Below are positions 37,406-44,505 of a stretch of DNA of 64,000 nucleotides, one piece after another (positions within the stretch are counted from its first letter, which is position 1; every line of letters begins with the position of its first letter). The DNA lies in the NCBI RefSeq assembly GCF_000807855.2, contig NZ_JRYR02000001.1, positions 1,419,881-1,483,880 of the forward strand. The letters are read 5' to 3'. Under the pieces are notes generated by a model that was not told where the DNA came from, searched no databases, and saw only the letters and a list, made by a program, of their open reading frames with translations. This DNA comes from Flammeovirga pacifica. GTDB taxonomy: Bacteria; Bacteroidota; Bacteroidia; Cytophagales; Flammeovirgaceae. Position numbers and translations under genes: made by a program.

Positions 37406-38236
37406 TTATTGTTTAATCAACTCTTCCTCGATTTGTTTTTCTTGTTTATCTGCATCTGGTTTTACAAACATCCACCAGTAGATAGTTCCGACAAAGAAGG
37501 CTCCACCAGCAATGTTACCTAACGTTGCAGGAATTAAGTTTGTAATGATAAAATCTGACCATGCTATATCTGCTCCATTAAAGATGGCTGCAGGTATTAC
37601 ATACATATTTGCAATACAGTGTTCAAAACCAAAAGTTACGAATGTCATTACTGGAAACCATATTCCAATGACTTTACCCATAACATCTTTAGCAGCATAA
37701 GCTTGCCAAGCGGCTAAACATACCAACCAATTGGCTCCTACTGCTTTAAAGAATGTTTTATAAAATGGATTCCCTACTTTATGATGAGCTACATTTAATA
37801 ATGCATCATGAAATACTTGTCCATCAACCACTCCTGTTAGTGTAGTAATAAAATAAGCTACAAACAGAGAACCAATGAAGTTACCTAAGTAACCAAACAC
37901 CCATACTTTACCTAGCTTAGAAATTTTTTGATCTCTAGACAGTACTGAAACAGTCATTACTGCTGTACTCGAAGTAAATAATTCAGCACCTGCTATAATA
38001 CACAGAATTAGACCTACTGGGAAAACAGCTCCCATAGCAAACTTTGCTAATCCTGGGTTTTCTGCTGCAATACCTGGCATCCCTCCTCCAACTACGATGG
38101 CTAGTAAGAAACCAAATGCAACATATGCACCGCCTAAAAAGCCAAATACTAATAGTTGTTGAACGGACATTCCGCCTTTTTGTAAAGCACCATTTCTGAT
38201 GTTACTTAAAATATCTTTTGGTGATGAATAACCCAT
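37406..38236 (-). CDS. focA: Formate/nitrite transporter (FocA-like)
   Basis: A pentameric inner-membrane channel that releases or takes up formate. Six hydrophobic helices lie between residues 28 and 262. Family motifs are GFLGGAYVAFGFLLAIVVG, FPVGLILCIIAGAELFTS (with the first glutamate), GYLGNFIGSLFVAY, the region NWLVCLAAW (pore-lining segment), GFEHCIANMY (conserved His) and GNIAGGAFFVGTIYWW. The length (276) is normal. Its pairing with pflB argues for formate as the physiological substrate, as in enteric bacteria. The upstream 5-4-5 palindrome and promoter-like element at 38276-38318 suggest oxygen-responsive control. Confidence 0.93.
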   Translation of the reverse strand: MGYSSPKDILSNIRNGALQKGGMSVQQLLVFGFLGGAYVAFGFLLAIVVGGGMPGIAAENPGLAKFAMGAVFPVGLILCIIAGAELFTSSTAVMTVSVLSRDQKISKLGKVWVFGYLGNFIGSLFVAYFITTLTGVVDGQVFHDALLNVAHHKVGNPFYKTFFKAVGANWLVCLAAWQAYAAKDVMGKVIGIWFPVMTFVTFGFEHCIANMYVIPAAIFNGADIAWSDFIITNLIPATLGNIAGGAFFVGTIYWWMFVKPDADKQEKQIEEELIKQ

Positions 38237-38601
38237 GCTTAAATTTATTATGAGATTTACCTCTCTTGGTTGTTACAAATATGAAGTGGCCTAAAATCTG
38301 TTTTGGTGACGACCGTCATCAATTTCACTTTTACAATAATTTACATATCATAAAGCTCACTATTACAGTCTTTTACCCACGATTTACTAACGATATTTTT
38401 TTTGAAATAGTTTTTAAAATTCATGTTGTTTTTCACTCATTACGAATCATTTAGAAATGAAAATTCTCACTTAGCGTAATGCCTCAATTTGCGAAAATTC
38501 GCTTTGCTTATAACGTATTTTGTACACGTTTATAATATCCTATTATTTGATTATCTTTATTTGATATAAAGTATTTGATAAAGTATAAAGCTAATACCAT
38601 T
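38237..38601. other. Divergent intergenic region focA / CDF transporter
   Basis: 365 bases with no credible gene. A 62-codon frame at 38266-38454 is very hydrophobic and unlike its surroundings in codon use, and I reject it. The region contains the predicted focA promoter and FNR-like site near its left end. It also has several TTTGAT stretches near the right end, before the transporter, but no complete second box. Confidence 0.4.
38276..38318 (-). promoter_or_regulatory. Predicted focA promoter with FNR/CRP-type site near -41
   Basis: The palindrome GTGAC-N4-GTCAT (38306-38319 on the plus strand; core TGAC/GTCA) has the 5-4-5 geometry of FNR-family sites. On the minus strand it is followed by CATATTTG (38283-38276), seven of eight to the -7 consensus TAnnTTTG counting the free positions, and no -33 TTG is present. 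The centre of the palindrome would be about 41 bases before the predicted start of transcription, the position used by class II activators. All of this is inference. Confidence 0.4.
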
Positions 38602-39507
38602 ATGGGACATCATCACAATCATCATCATACACACGGGCAACATGATGATAGTACTTCTAATATTGGATGGGCATTTTTTCTCAATCTAATATTTACCATT
38701 CTAGAATTTATTGGAGGCACCTTAACTAATTCAGTTGCTATCCTATCAGATGCGATTCATGATTTAGGAGATACTATTGCTATTGGTCTCGGATATTTCT
38801 TTGAAAAGTATTCAAATAAAAAAGAAAACAATACCTACACTTATGGCTATAGAAGGTATTCAACTTTAGCGGCTATCATTAATGTAATTGTTTTGACAAC
38901 GGGTTCTATCATTATGCTTATTAAAAGTATACCTAGAATATTTGCCCCTGAAGAAGTGGATGCAAAAGGGATGGTAGTTTTTGGAATTTTAGGTGTGCTT
39001 GTCAATGGTGCTGCTGTTATCAAATTAATGAAAAATAAAAATTCAGCGAATCAAAGAGTAATGATGCTCCATATGCTTGAAGATACACTAGGTTGGATAG
39101 CTGTATTAATTGGAGCAATAGTCATCTATTTTTTCAATTGGCCTATTATTGATCCGATATTATCTACAGGGATAGCTATATATATACTATATAATGCTGT
39201 AAAAAACCTTTTTAAAATTCTTCCTATCTTTCTTCAAGCAACACCCTCCAATATTGACCCCAATAAAATAAAGGAGAGAATAAAATCATTAAAAGGTGTA
39301 TTCAACATACATGATTTACATTTATGGTCATTAGATGGAGAGTTTAATATTATGAGTTTGCACTTGGTTCTTGATCACAATGTAAACAAAAACCAAGCTG
39401 CTCATATTAAAAAGGAAATACGGAATATTATCCAAAAAGATGAAATTAGACACATTACTATAGAAATAGAATGGGAAGATGAAAACTGTGATCTTCTTAA
39501 AGACTAA
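38602..39507 (+). CDS. Cation diffusion facilitator (zinc-type efflux transporter)
   Basis: A proton-coupled metal efflux protein of the CDF family (ZitB/CzcD-like). It opens with a His-rich tail (MGHHHNHHHTHGQHDD), a common metal-sensing extension. It is followed by six membrane helices; helix 2 carries SDAIHDLGDTIAIG (HxxxD metal site) and helix 5 MLEDTLGWIAVLIGA (a second HxxxD-type site, HMLED). The cytoplasmic C-terminal domain (residues 205-300) is present, with GVFNIHDLHLWSLDGEFN and EIRHITIEIEWED. I place the start at 38602 (an ATG at 38575 adds nine residues before the His-rich start). Its last four bases overlap the convergent cyclase-like gene on the other strand. Confidence 0.92.
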   Translation: MGHHHNHHHTHGQHDDSTSNIGWAFFLNLIFTILEFIGGTLTNSVAILSDAIHDLGDTIAIGLGYFFEKYSNKKENNTYTYGYRRYSTLAAIINVIVLTTGSIIMLIKSIPRIFAPEEVDAKGMVVFGILGVLVNGAAVIKLMKNKNSANQRVMMLHMLEDTLGWIAVLIGAIVIYFFNWPIIDPILSTGIAIYILYNAVKNLFKILPIFLQATPSNIDPNKIKERIKSLKGVFNIHDLHLWSLDGEFNIMSLHLVLDHNVNKNQAAHIKKEIRNIIQKDEIRHITIEIEWEDENCDLLKD

Positions 39508-40415
39508 ACTTTTCGAAGAGGTACTCCAGCCGTTTTTTCAGATGCGATCGCCACTTTATGGAAAGCGTCACCTACCCTTAATATTTCTTTTTTCAAAAAT
39601 CCACCAACTTCAGCCAAATCAATTGTACCCGTAGTTATAGCTCCTCTGATATTGACGATGCTATCCTTGCCATCCAGTTTCTCTAATGATTTGAAAAACT
39701 GTTCTGCCTTTGTTTCAAATTTTTCTGTTTTTGTATTCTCCCAAACACAATACATTCCATTTAATTCGTACTTATCTACATTTCCTTTATGCTTAAATAA
39801 TTCTTGGTTGATCTTATATGAAAGCTCTTGAACCTTTTTTAGCTGATCTACTTCATTATCTAAACTATAATCCCATCGAATATGCATTACAACAAATTCT
39901 TTTTGTTTTGGGTGATAAAATCTAGAAAACACCATATCAAATAAATCTGTTGCCCCTAAAAATTTATCGACCTCAAAAATAAAATGATACAGACCGAAAA
40001 GGACGATCATATATATTGCCCTGCCTAAGAAAAAGTCAGATTCAAAAGAATGAATGATATGTTTTATAACTTCACTAAAGGTTAAATCATCCGATACCAT
40101 CCCTTTAATAATATCTTCGATTAAGATTGTTATAAAGATAACAGCAGTATACAGTAAGGATTTTAACCAAACTATATTCAATAGTTTAGTTCTATTCAGT
40201 TTTAAATCTATACCTACAGACTCTAAAATAACTACAACCTTACCTGTTAAAGCAGCAGAAAATGTAGCTGCACCTATATAGCCCCATTTAAAATCGATTT
40301 TGTCAGATATTAGCACTGCGAGTATCACTAATAAATTTAAGCCAATGGCAAAGTAAGTGGTAACTAAAAATGTTTTCTTTACCTCGTGTACAATTTTTTC
40401 TTTAAGGTTGCTCAT
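39504..40415 (-). CDS. Membrane protein with a degenerate class III nucleotidyl-cyclase-like domain
   Basis: Four membrane helices are predicted (about 15-37, 44-64, 82-104, 131-149), then a 130-residue cytoplasmic domain. Its second half, NIRGAITTGTIDLAEVGG...RVGDAFHKVA (residues 255-289), reads like the cyclase core motif (IRIGIHxGxVxVGxVGG..xxGDxVNxAARL). The preceding segments align in order with the catalytic-Asp strands, but the metal-binding Asp positions appear to be His178 (VVMHIRWDYS) and Met221 (YELNGMYCVWE), and the usual Asn/Arg are His/Ile. So it is probably a catalytically dead cyclase homologue, perhaps a nucleotide or protein sensor. The start overlaps the MATE gene by 14 bases, so they are co-translated. 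This assignment is mine from motif reading, with moderate confidence. Confidence 0.6.
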   Translation of the reverse strand: MSNLKEKIVHEVKKTFLVTTYFAIGLNLLVILAVLISDKIDFKWGYIGAATFSAALTGKVVVILESVGIDLKLNRTKLLNIVWLKSLLYTAVIFITILIEDIIKGMVSDDLTFSEVIKHIIHSFESDFFLGRAIYMIVLFGLYHFIFEVDKFLGATDLFDMVFSRFYHPKQKEFVVMHIRWDYSLDNEVDQLKKVQELSYKINQELFKHKGNVDKYELNGMYCVWENTKTEKFETKAEQFFKSLEKLDGKDSIVNIRGAITTGTIDLAEVGGFLKKEILRVGDAFHKVAIASEKTAGVPLRKV

Positions 40416-41763
40416 CAGATGATTTTATTTTTTTGGTTAATTTTTGAAGTTCTCGTCTCAAATATACGCCTGCTAAACTAATAGATACTAGATCTGAAAA
40501 AAAGAAGGAAAACCAGGTGCCATTAATTCCCCAAAAATAGGAGAATATATACACAAACGGAATTCTAAAAAATAATTGTCGCATTAAAGTAAGCATCAAT
40601 GCATCTCTAGCTTTTGCTAATGCTTGAGCATACATACTCGATATAATACCTACTGTTATAAAAGGTAAAGCAGCCATTACTCCCCACATTGCTGGAATAC
40701 TTTCTTTTATTAATTCTTGATCTTTTGTAAATAAACCTGTCAGGGGTTCATCAAAAAAGAATAACAAAACAGTGATTATACTATTAATTACTACACCGTA
40801 CTTTATTCCATTTATTACGGTCTCTTTTACTCTATGATATTTGGCCGCACCATAATTAAAACTACAGATAGTTAAAATACCTTGACCTAATCCTATGATT
40901 GGAAAAGTAGCTAACAAGAATAATCTACTCACCACACCATATACTGCTACACTTACTTCTCCTCCGTAATTAAATAATATATGATTTAATATTATTGCAA
41001 TGATACTTGATGCAGCTTGCCTAGCAAAAGAGGCTGAGCCTAACCCTAAGATCTCTTTTACAATCTTTTTCTTGTATTTTAAATAGGTAATGGATAAACT
41101 TAAATGAGTATTACCTTTAATAAAGAAAAACACTAGAAATAAGAAACCAATCAAATAGGAAATAAGAGTTGCATATGCAGCACCTTCCATTCCCATATCA
41201 AAAGTTATAATAAAAATAGGGTCTAGAATGATATTACAGATACTTGGTACTACCATTGCAAACATTGCTGTCTTTGCATGACCTTCCGATCTTACAGCAT
41301 TGTTTACTATCATGGACCAAGTTAAAAAAGGCATGCCCCATAATACTATATTAAAGTATGATTCAGCATAAGGATAAATATCTCCATTTGCTCCAAAAAA
41401 AAGCAACAGTTCTTTTTCAAAAAAAAAGCCCACAATAACTGCTAAAACAGTTAAAGTACCTCCAACTATTATCTGATTACCTAATACATTATTGGCTCCT
41501 TTTATATTTTTAGCTCCTAACGAAATTGAGATTAACGACGCCCCTCCCATTCCAATTGCCATACCAATAGATTGAATCATTAATATTAATGGTGAGACAA
41601 CAGAGATACCCGCAAGGCCTAAAGTTCCTACCCAACGTCCTATAAAAAATGTATCAGCCATTTGATAAATAACCATCACCATCATTCCTGCAGCAGCAGG
41701 TACAGACATTTTAACTAATAGTCTTGGTATTGTCTCTTTCCCCAAATTAGTTTGTTTGGCCAT
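40402..41763 (-). CDS. MATE-family efflux transporter
   Basis: A twelve-helix sodium- or proton-coupled multidrug exporter of the NorM/DinF superfamily. The N-terminus has the usual layout (TIPRLLVKMSVPAAAGMMVMVIYQMADTFFIGRWVGTLGLAGISVVSPL), and the internal pseudo-repeat begins around residue 235 (EILGLGSASFARQAASSIIAIILNHILF). Motifs SEGHAKTAMFAMVVPSICNIILDPIFI and GLGQGILTICSFNYGA are typical. The length of 453 is normal. It belongs to a minus-strand set with the PAS histidine kinase upstream (80-base gap) and the cyclase-like gene downstream (14-base overlap). Substrate unknown. Confidence 0.93.
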   Translation of the reverse strand: MAKQTNLGKETIPRLLVKMSVPAAAGMMVMVIYQMADTFFIGRWVGTLGLAGISVVSPLILMIQSIGMAIGMGGASLISISLGAKNIKGANNVLGNQIIVGGTLTVLAVIVGFFFEKELLLFFGANGDIYPYAESYFNIVLWGMPFLTWSMIVNNAVRSEGHAKTAMFAMVVPSICNIILDPIFIITFDMGMEGAAYATLISYLIGFLFLVFFFIKGNTHLSLSITYLKYKKKIVKEILGLGSASFARQAASSIIAIILNHILFNYGGEVSVAVYGVVSRLFLLATFPIIGLGQGILTICSFNYGAAKYHRVKETVINGIKYGVVINSIITVLLFFFDEPLTGLFTKDQELIKESIPAMWGVMAALPFITVGIISSMYAQALAKARDALMLTLMRQLFFRIPFVYIFSYFWGINGTWFSFFFSDLVSISLAGVYLRRELQKLTKKIKSSDEQP

Positions 41764-41843
41764 TTTTTACATTTAGAATTTTGGATATATCAATTTACAA
41801 TGAAGTTAATTAAAGATACTTTGAAACTATAACTTCTCGCTTT

Positions 41844-43187
41844 TTATTTTGCTGGTATTGCAACTCTAAATGTTGAACCTATATTTTCTTCTGATTCACA
41901 TACAATGACACCCCCATGAATTTCTACAAATTCTTTGGCAATCACTAAACCTAAACCTGTACCTTGAATATGATCTGTGTTACTTGCTCTAAAAAAAGAT
42001 TCGAATAAATGGGAGAATTCATTAAGAGGAATTCCAATACCTTTATCAATTATTTCAAACAGAAAAGACTCTCTTCTTACATTTATATTAATAATCACAT
42101 CCTTACTAGAATATTTTAGTGCATTTGAAATTAAGTTATCAAAAACATGAGAAATTAAATCCATATCTAACCAAAAATGTGAAGTAGATAAATCAAAATT
42201 TAATTTTACCTCTCTATCATTAGAGGTTCGATCATTATACTCTTGCAAATAGGAAGTAAGAAACAATTCTACATCTACATATTCAGGATAAAAGGGTGTT
42301 TTACCTGCTTCAATTTTACCCAACTGCAATACCTCATCCATTAAAATATTTAAACGGTGAGACTCATTTTCCATTCTTGAAATGTATTTATCAATTTGTA
42401 AATCTTGGAGAGATGCTCCCTGTTTCTGTAATTTCAATTCCAATAAATCCAAATTGGTTAATATTGTAGCTAATGGGGTTTTAAATTCATGAGAGGCCAT
42501 TGAGATAAATTTCGACCTCATTTCATTTAATTCTTTCTCCCTCTCAAGGTTTTTTCGTAATTCAAATTCAATACGCTTTTGGTTAAACACATTCCTAATA
42601 ATCATAAAGTAGAGATAGTTATTTGAGAGGGGTAACATAATCATACTAATTTCAGTAGGAAACTCTTCACCATCAATACTCATAAATTCCCATTCAAATC
42701 TTAATTCTCCTTGTTTATCAACACTGCTTTTCATGTCTTTGAAAAGACTTAATGAGTTCATTCCTTTAGGCTGTTCTATAGGAGAATTTCTTTCTACCCA
42801 ATCTAAGAAGTTCACCTCTCGTAATTTCCCAAAAAAAGTATTTACTTTCTCATTATATACATTAATCCTAAATTTAGAATCAAGTATAAAATAAGCATCA
42901 GATGATTTATCAAAGATTGTCCTAAATTTCTCTTGCTTAAATTTTAACTCATTAGGGGTATTAACAATGAATTGAGCAAGAGAACTTATTGGAGAGGTTG
43001 TTTTGTTTTTTTCTCTTTCAATCGTCTTTTTGTTCTTGAGTATTATTTCCCAAACAAGACACATAAATGTTAAAGTACATAATGCTATTTTTAATAGATC
43101 ATTAGTAGATAAATAACATATAATGCCAACACTAAGAACTAAGAGTAAGGATTTGGGTTTGAATAAAATATATAGTTTCTGAATCAT
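41844..43187 (-). CDS. PAS-domain sensor histidine kinase, orphan
   Basis: Two N-terminal membrane helices (residues about 13-50) with almost no periplasmic loop are followed by a PAS domain (about 80-200: FRTIFDKSSDAYFILDSKFRINVYNEKVNTFFG). A DHp domain follows with the phosphoacceptor His233 in MASHEFKTPLATILTNLDLLE, and a HATPase domain with NLISNALKYS (N box), DKGIGIPLNEF (G1) and GTGLGLVIAKEFVEIHGG (G2). The sensor therefore detects something cytoplasmic or within the membrane. No response regulator gene lies nearby. It sits between a small membrane protein gene (47 bases upstream) and the MATE gene (80 bases downstream), all on one strand, so it may control or accompany them. Confidence 0.92.
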   Translation of the reverse strand: MIQKLYILFKPKSLLLVLSVGIICYLSTNDLLKIALCTLTFMCLVWEIILKNKKTIEREKNKTTSPISSLAQFIVNTPNELKFKQEKFRTIFDKSSDAYFILDSKFRINVYNEKVNTFFGKLREVNFLDWVERNSPIEQPKGMNSLSLFKDMKSSVDKQGELRFEWEFMSIDGEEFPTEISMIMLPLSNNYLYFMIIRNVFNQKRIEFELRKNLEREKELNEMRSKFISMASHEFKTPLATILTNLDLLELKLQKQGASLQDLQIDKYISRMENESHRLNILMDEVLQLGKIEAGKTPFYPEYVDVELFLTSYLQEYNDRTSNDREVKLNFDLSTSHFWLDMDLISHVFDNLISNALKYSSKDVIININVRRESFLFEIIDKGIGIPLNEFSHLFESFFRASNTDHIQGTGLGLVIAKEFVEIHGGVIVCESEENIGSTFRVAIPAK

Positions 43188-43234
43188 TTAAAGTAAATTA
43201 TCAACCTTAATGAAGTTAATAATTTCACGTCAAA

Positions 43235-43717
43235 TTATTTCATTTTCGACTTATCAAACATGGAATAATGCTGATTAAAATACTTTTTAGCCATTTCGTA
43301 ATTAGTCATTTCTCTATCGGTAACACGAATTGGAGTTGTGGTTTTAAAATATACAGTAAGTACATTAAAAGTTGATTTCCCTATCACTCTTTGGTTTTCC
43401 TCCCAAGCAAGTAGTTGTTCTTTTATTTTCACCTTCTGTTTACTTCCTAATCTTAATGGGTAACTTTCAGTCATCTCACCTTGATCTATAGTTACTTTTT
43501 TATAGGCAAACATCACTCTAACTAACATCATTAAAGTAATTAATGAAAATAGTATTAATAATAACGTATTGTACCAAGTAACACCTGCAAATGACATCCA
43601 CCTTAACGACCCAACCGTTAATGTGGTTGTGATTAATAAGAAAATACCTAAGGCAAAAAATGCGGGGGTTTTAGGATATAAAGCGATTGGCTTACTAACT
43701 TTCTTCTTTCCTTTCAT
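43235..43717 (-). CDS. Small membrane protein of unknown function
   Basis: The protein has two membrane helices (PAFFALGIFLLITTTLTVG and YNTLLLILFSLITLMMLVRVMFA) and a soluble C-terminal tail of about 85 residues with a beta-rich start (KKVTIDQGEMTESYPLRLGSKQKVKIKEQLLAWEEN), resembling bacterial PH-like tails on a two-helix anchor. I do not recognise a named family. The frame extends to 43780, but that would overlap HupE; I place the start at 43717 (MKGKKKVSK), two bases beyond the hupE stop codon, giving 160 residues and tight coupling with hupE. Function unknown. Confidence 0.75.
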   Translation of the reverse strand: MKGKKKVSKPIALYPKTPAFFALGIFLLITTTLTVGSLRWMSFAGVTWYNTLLLILFSLITLMMLVRVMFAYKKVTIDQGEMTESYPLRLGSKQKVKIKEQLLAWEENQRVIGKSTFNVLTVYFKTTTPIRVTDREMTNYEMAKKYFNQHYSMFDKSKMK

Positions 43718-43719
43718 TT

Positions 43720-44313
43720 TTATCCAAATAAAATGATTAATGCAGATATAAATGCTCCACCTGTTATAAAGATATTCCAATCACGTTGAGTACAAGCGGT
43801 AAAGCCCATAACAATTGCATTTACTAACATTACTAAGGCTACAATTGCTAATTGACCTAACTCTAAACCGATATTAAAGGCTAATAATGGTTCCCAAATT
43901 GATTCTTGACTACCCAACAAAGTTTTCAAATAATTAGAAAAACCCATTCCGTGTATTAAACCAAAGATAGTAGCTTCAAAAAAGTACCTTTTGAATGGTA
44001 TATTTCTATGAAGATAATGTGGTTGATTTTTTTGATCTTTTGTATTAAATAAATTTGAAATACATACAATTAAAATTGTAATCGGAATTAGTGTTTCTAT
44101 TAAAGCAGGATCAAATGGAATAAGATCTAAAGTGGATAAGGCTAAAGTAATAGAATGTCCTAAAGTAAACCCAGTTACTAACCAAACAATGTATTTTAGT
44201 TCTTTAGTACTAAATGTAGCTATCAAGGCTAATATGAACAAAATATGATCATGCCCTTGAATATCTGTAATATGTTCTATTCCAAGTTGTAAGTATAGCC
44301 AAAAATCTGACAT
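43720..44313 (-). CDS. HupE/UreJ-family membrane protein
   Basis: A six- to seven-helix membrane protein of the HupE/UreJ family, many of whose members are nickel or cobalt permeases in hydrogenase and urease clusters. The N-terminal motif QLGIEHITDIQGHDHILFILALI provides the conserved His and Asp residues. VTGFTLGHSITLALS and ATIFGLIHGMGFSNYL are the other two His-containing signatures, and NIGLELGQLAIV is also typical. No hydrogenase or urease genes are present in this window, so the metal and the customer enzyme are unknown; in Bacteroidota such proteins frequently stand alone. It begins the minus-strand set that runs through a small membrane protein, a kinase, a MATE protein and the cyclase-like gene. 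Confidence 0.9.
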   Translation of the reverse strand: MSDFWLYLQLGIEHITDIQGHDHILFILALIATFSTKELKYIVWLVTGFTLGHSITLALSTLDLIPFDPALIETLIPITILIVCISNLFNTKDQKNQPHYLHRNIPFKRYFFEATIFGLIHGMGFSNYLKTLLGSQESIWEPLLAFNIGLELGQLAIVALVMLVNAIVMGFTACTQRDWNIFITGGAFISALIILFG

Positions 44314-44430
44314 TTGATATTATTAGTTTATATAAGTTTATACAAAGGTATATTAGAAATTTACTATAAAATCCCAATATCTTTTAATATGATTTTTCAA
44401 TATTTATTATTAACAATAATCTTTCCTTTT

Positions 44431-44444
44431 TTGACCTTAATCAA
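44431..44444. promoter_or_regulatory. FNR-type palindrome in the hupE / sensor-kinase divergent gap
   Basis: TTGAC-CTTA-ATCAA matches the FNR consensus TTGAT-N4-ATCAA at nine of ten fixed positions. It lies about 62 bases before the sensor kinase frame at 44506 and about 118 bases before hupE. It could regulate either side. No FNR-family gene is in the window. Confidence 0.45.
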
Positions 44445-44505
44445 GTAAGGATATCAAAATCATTTCACTCAAAATAAAGTTTATTCTTCTTTAGACTATT
44501 ATTAT

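Noticed and set aside
38266-38454. A 62-codon frame in the focA/CDF intergenic region
   Set aside because: It is rich in hydrophobic residues without pattern, has no ribosome-binding or promoter context, and overlaps the predicted regulatory site of focA.
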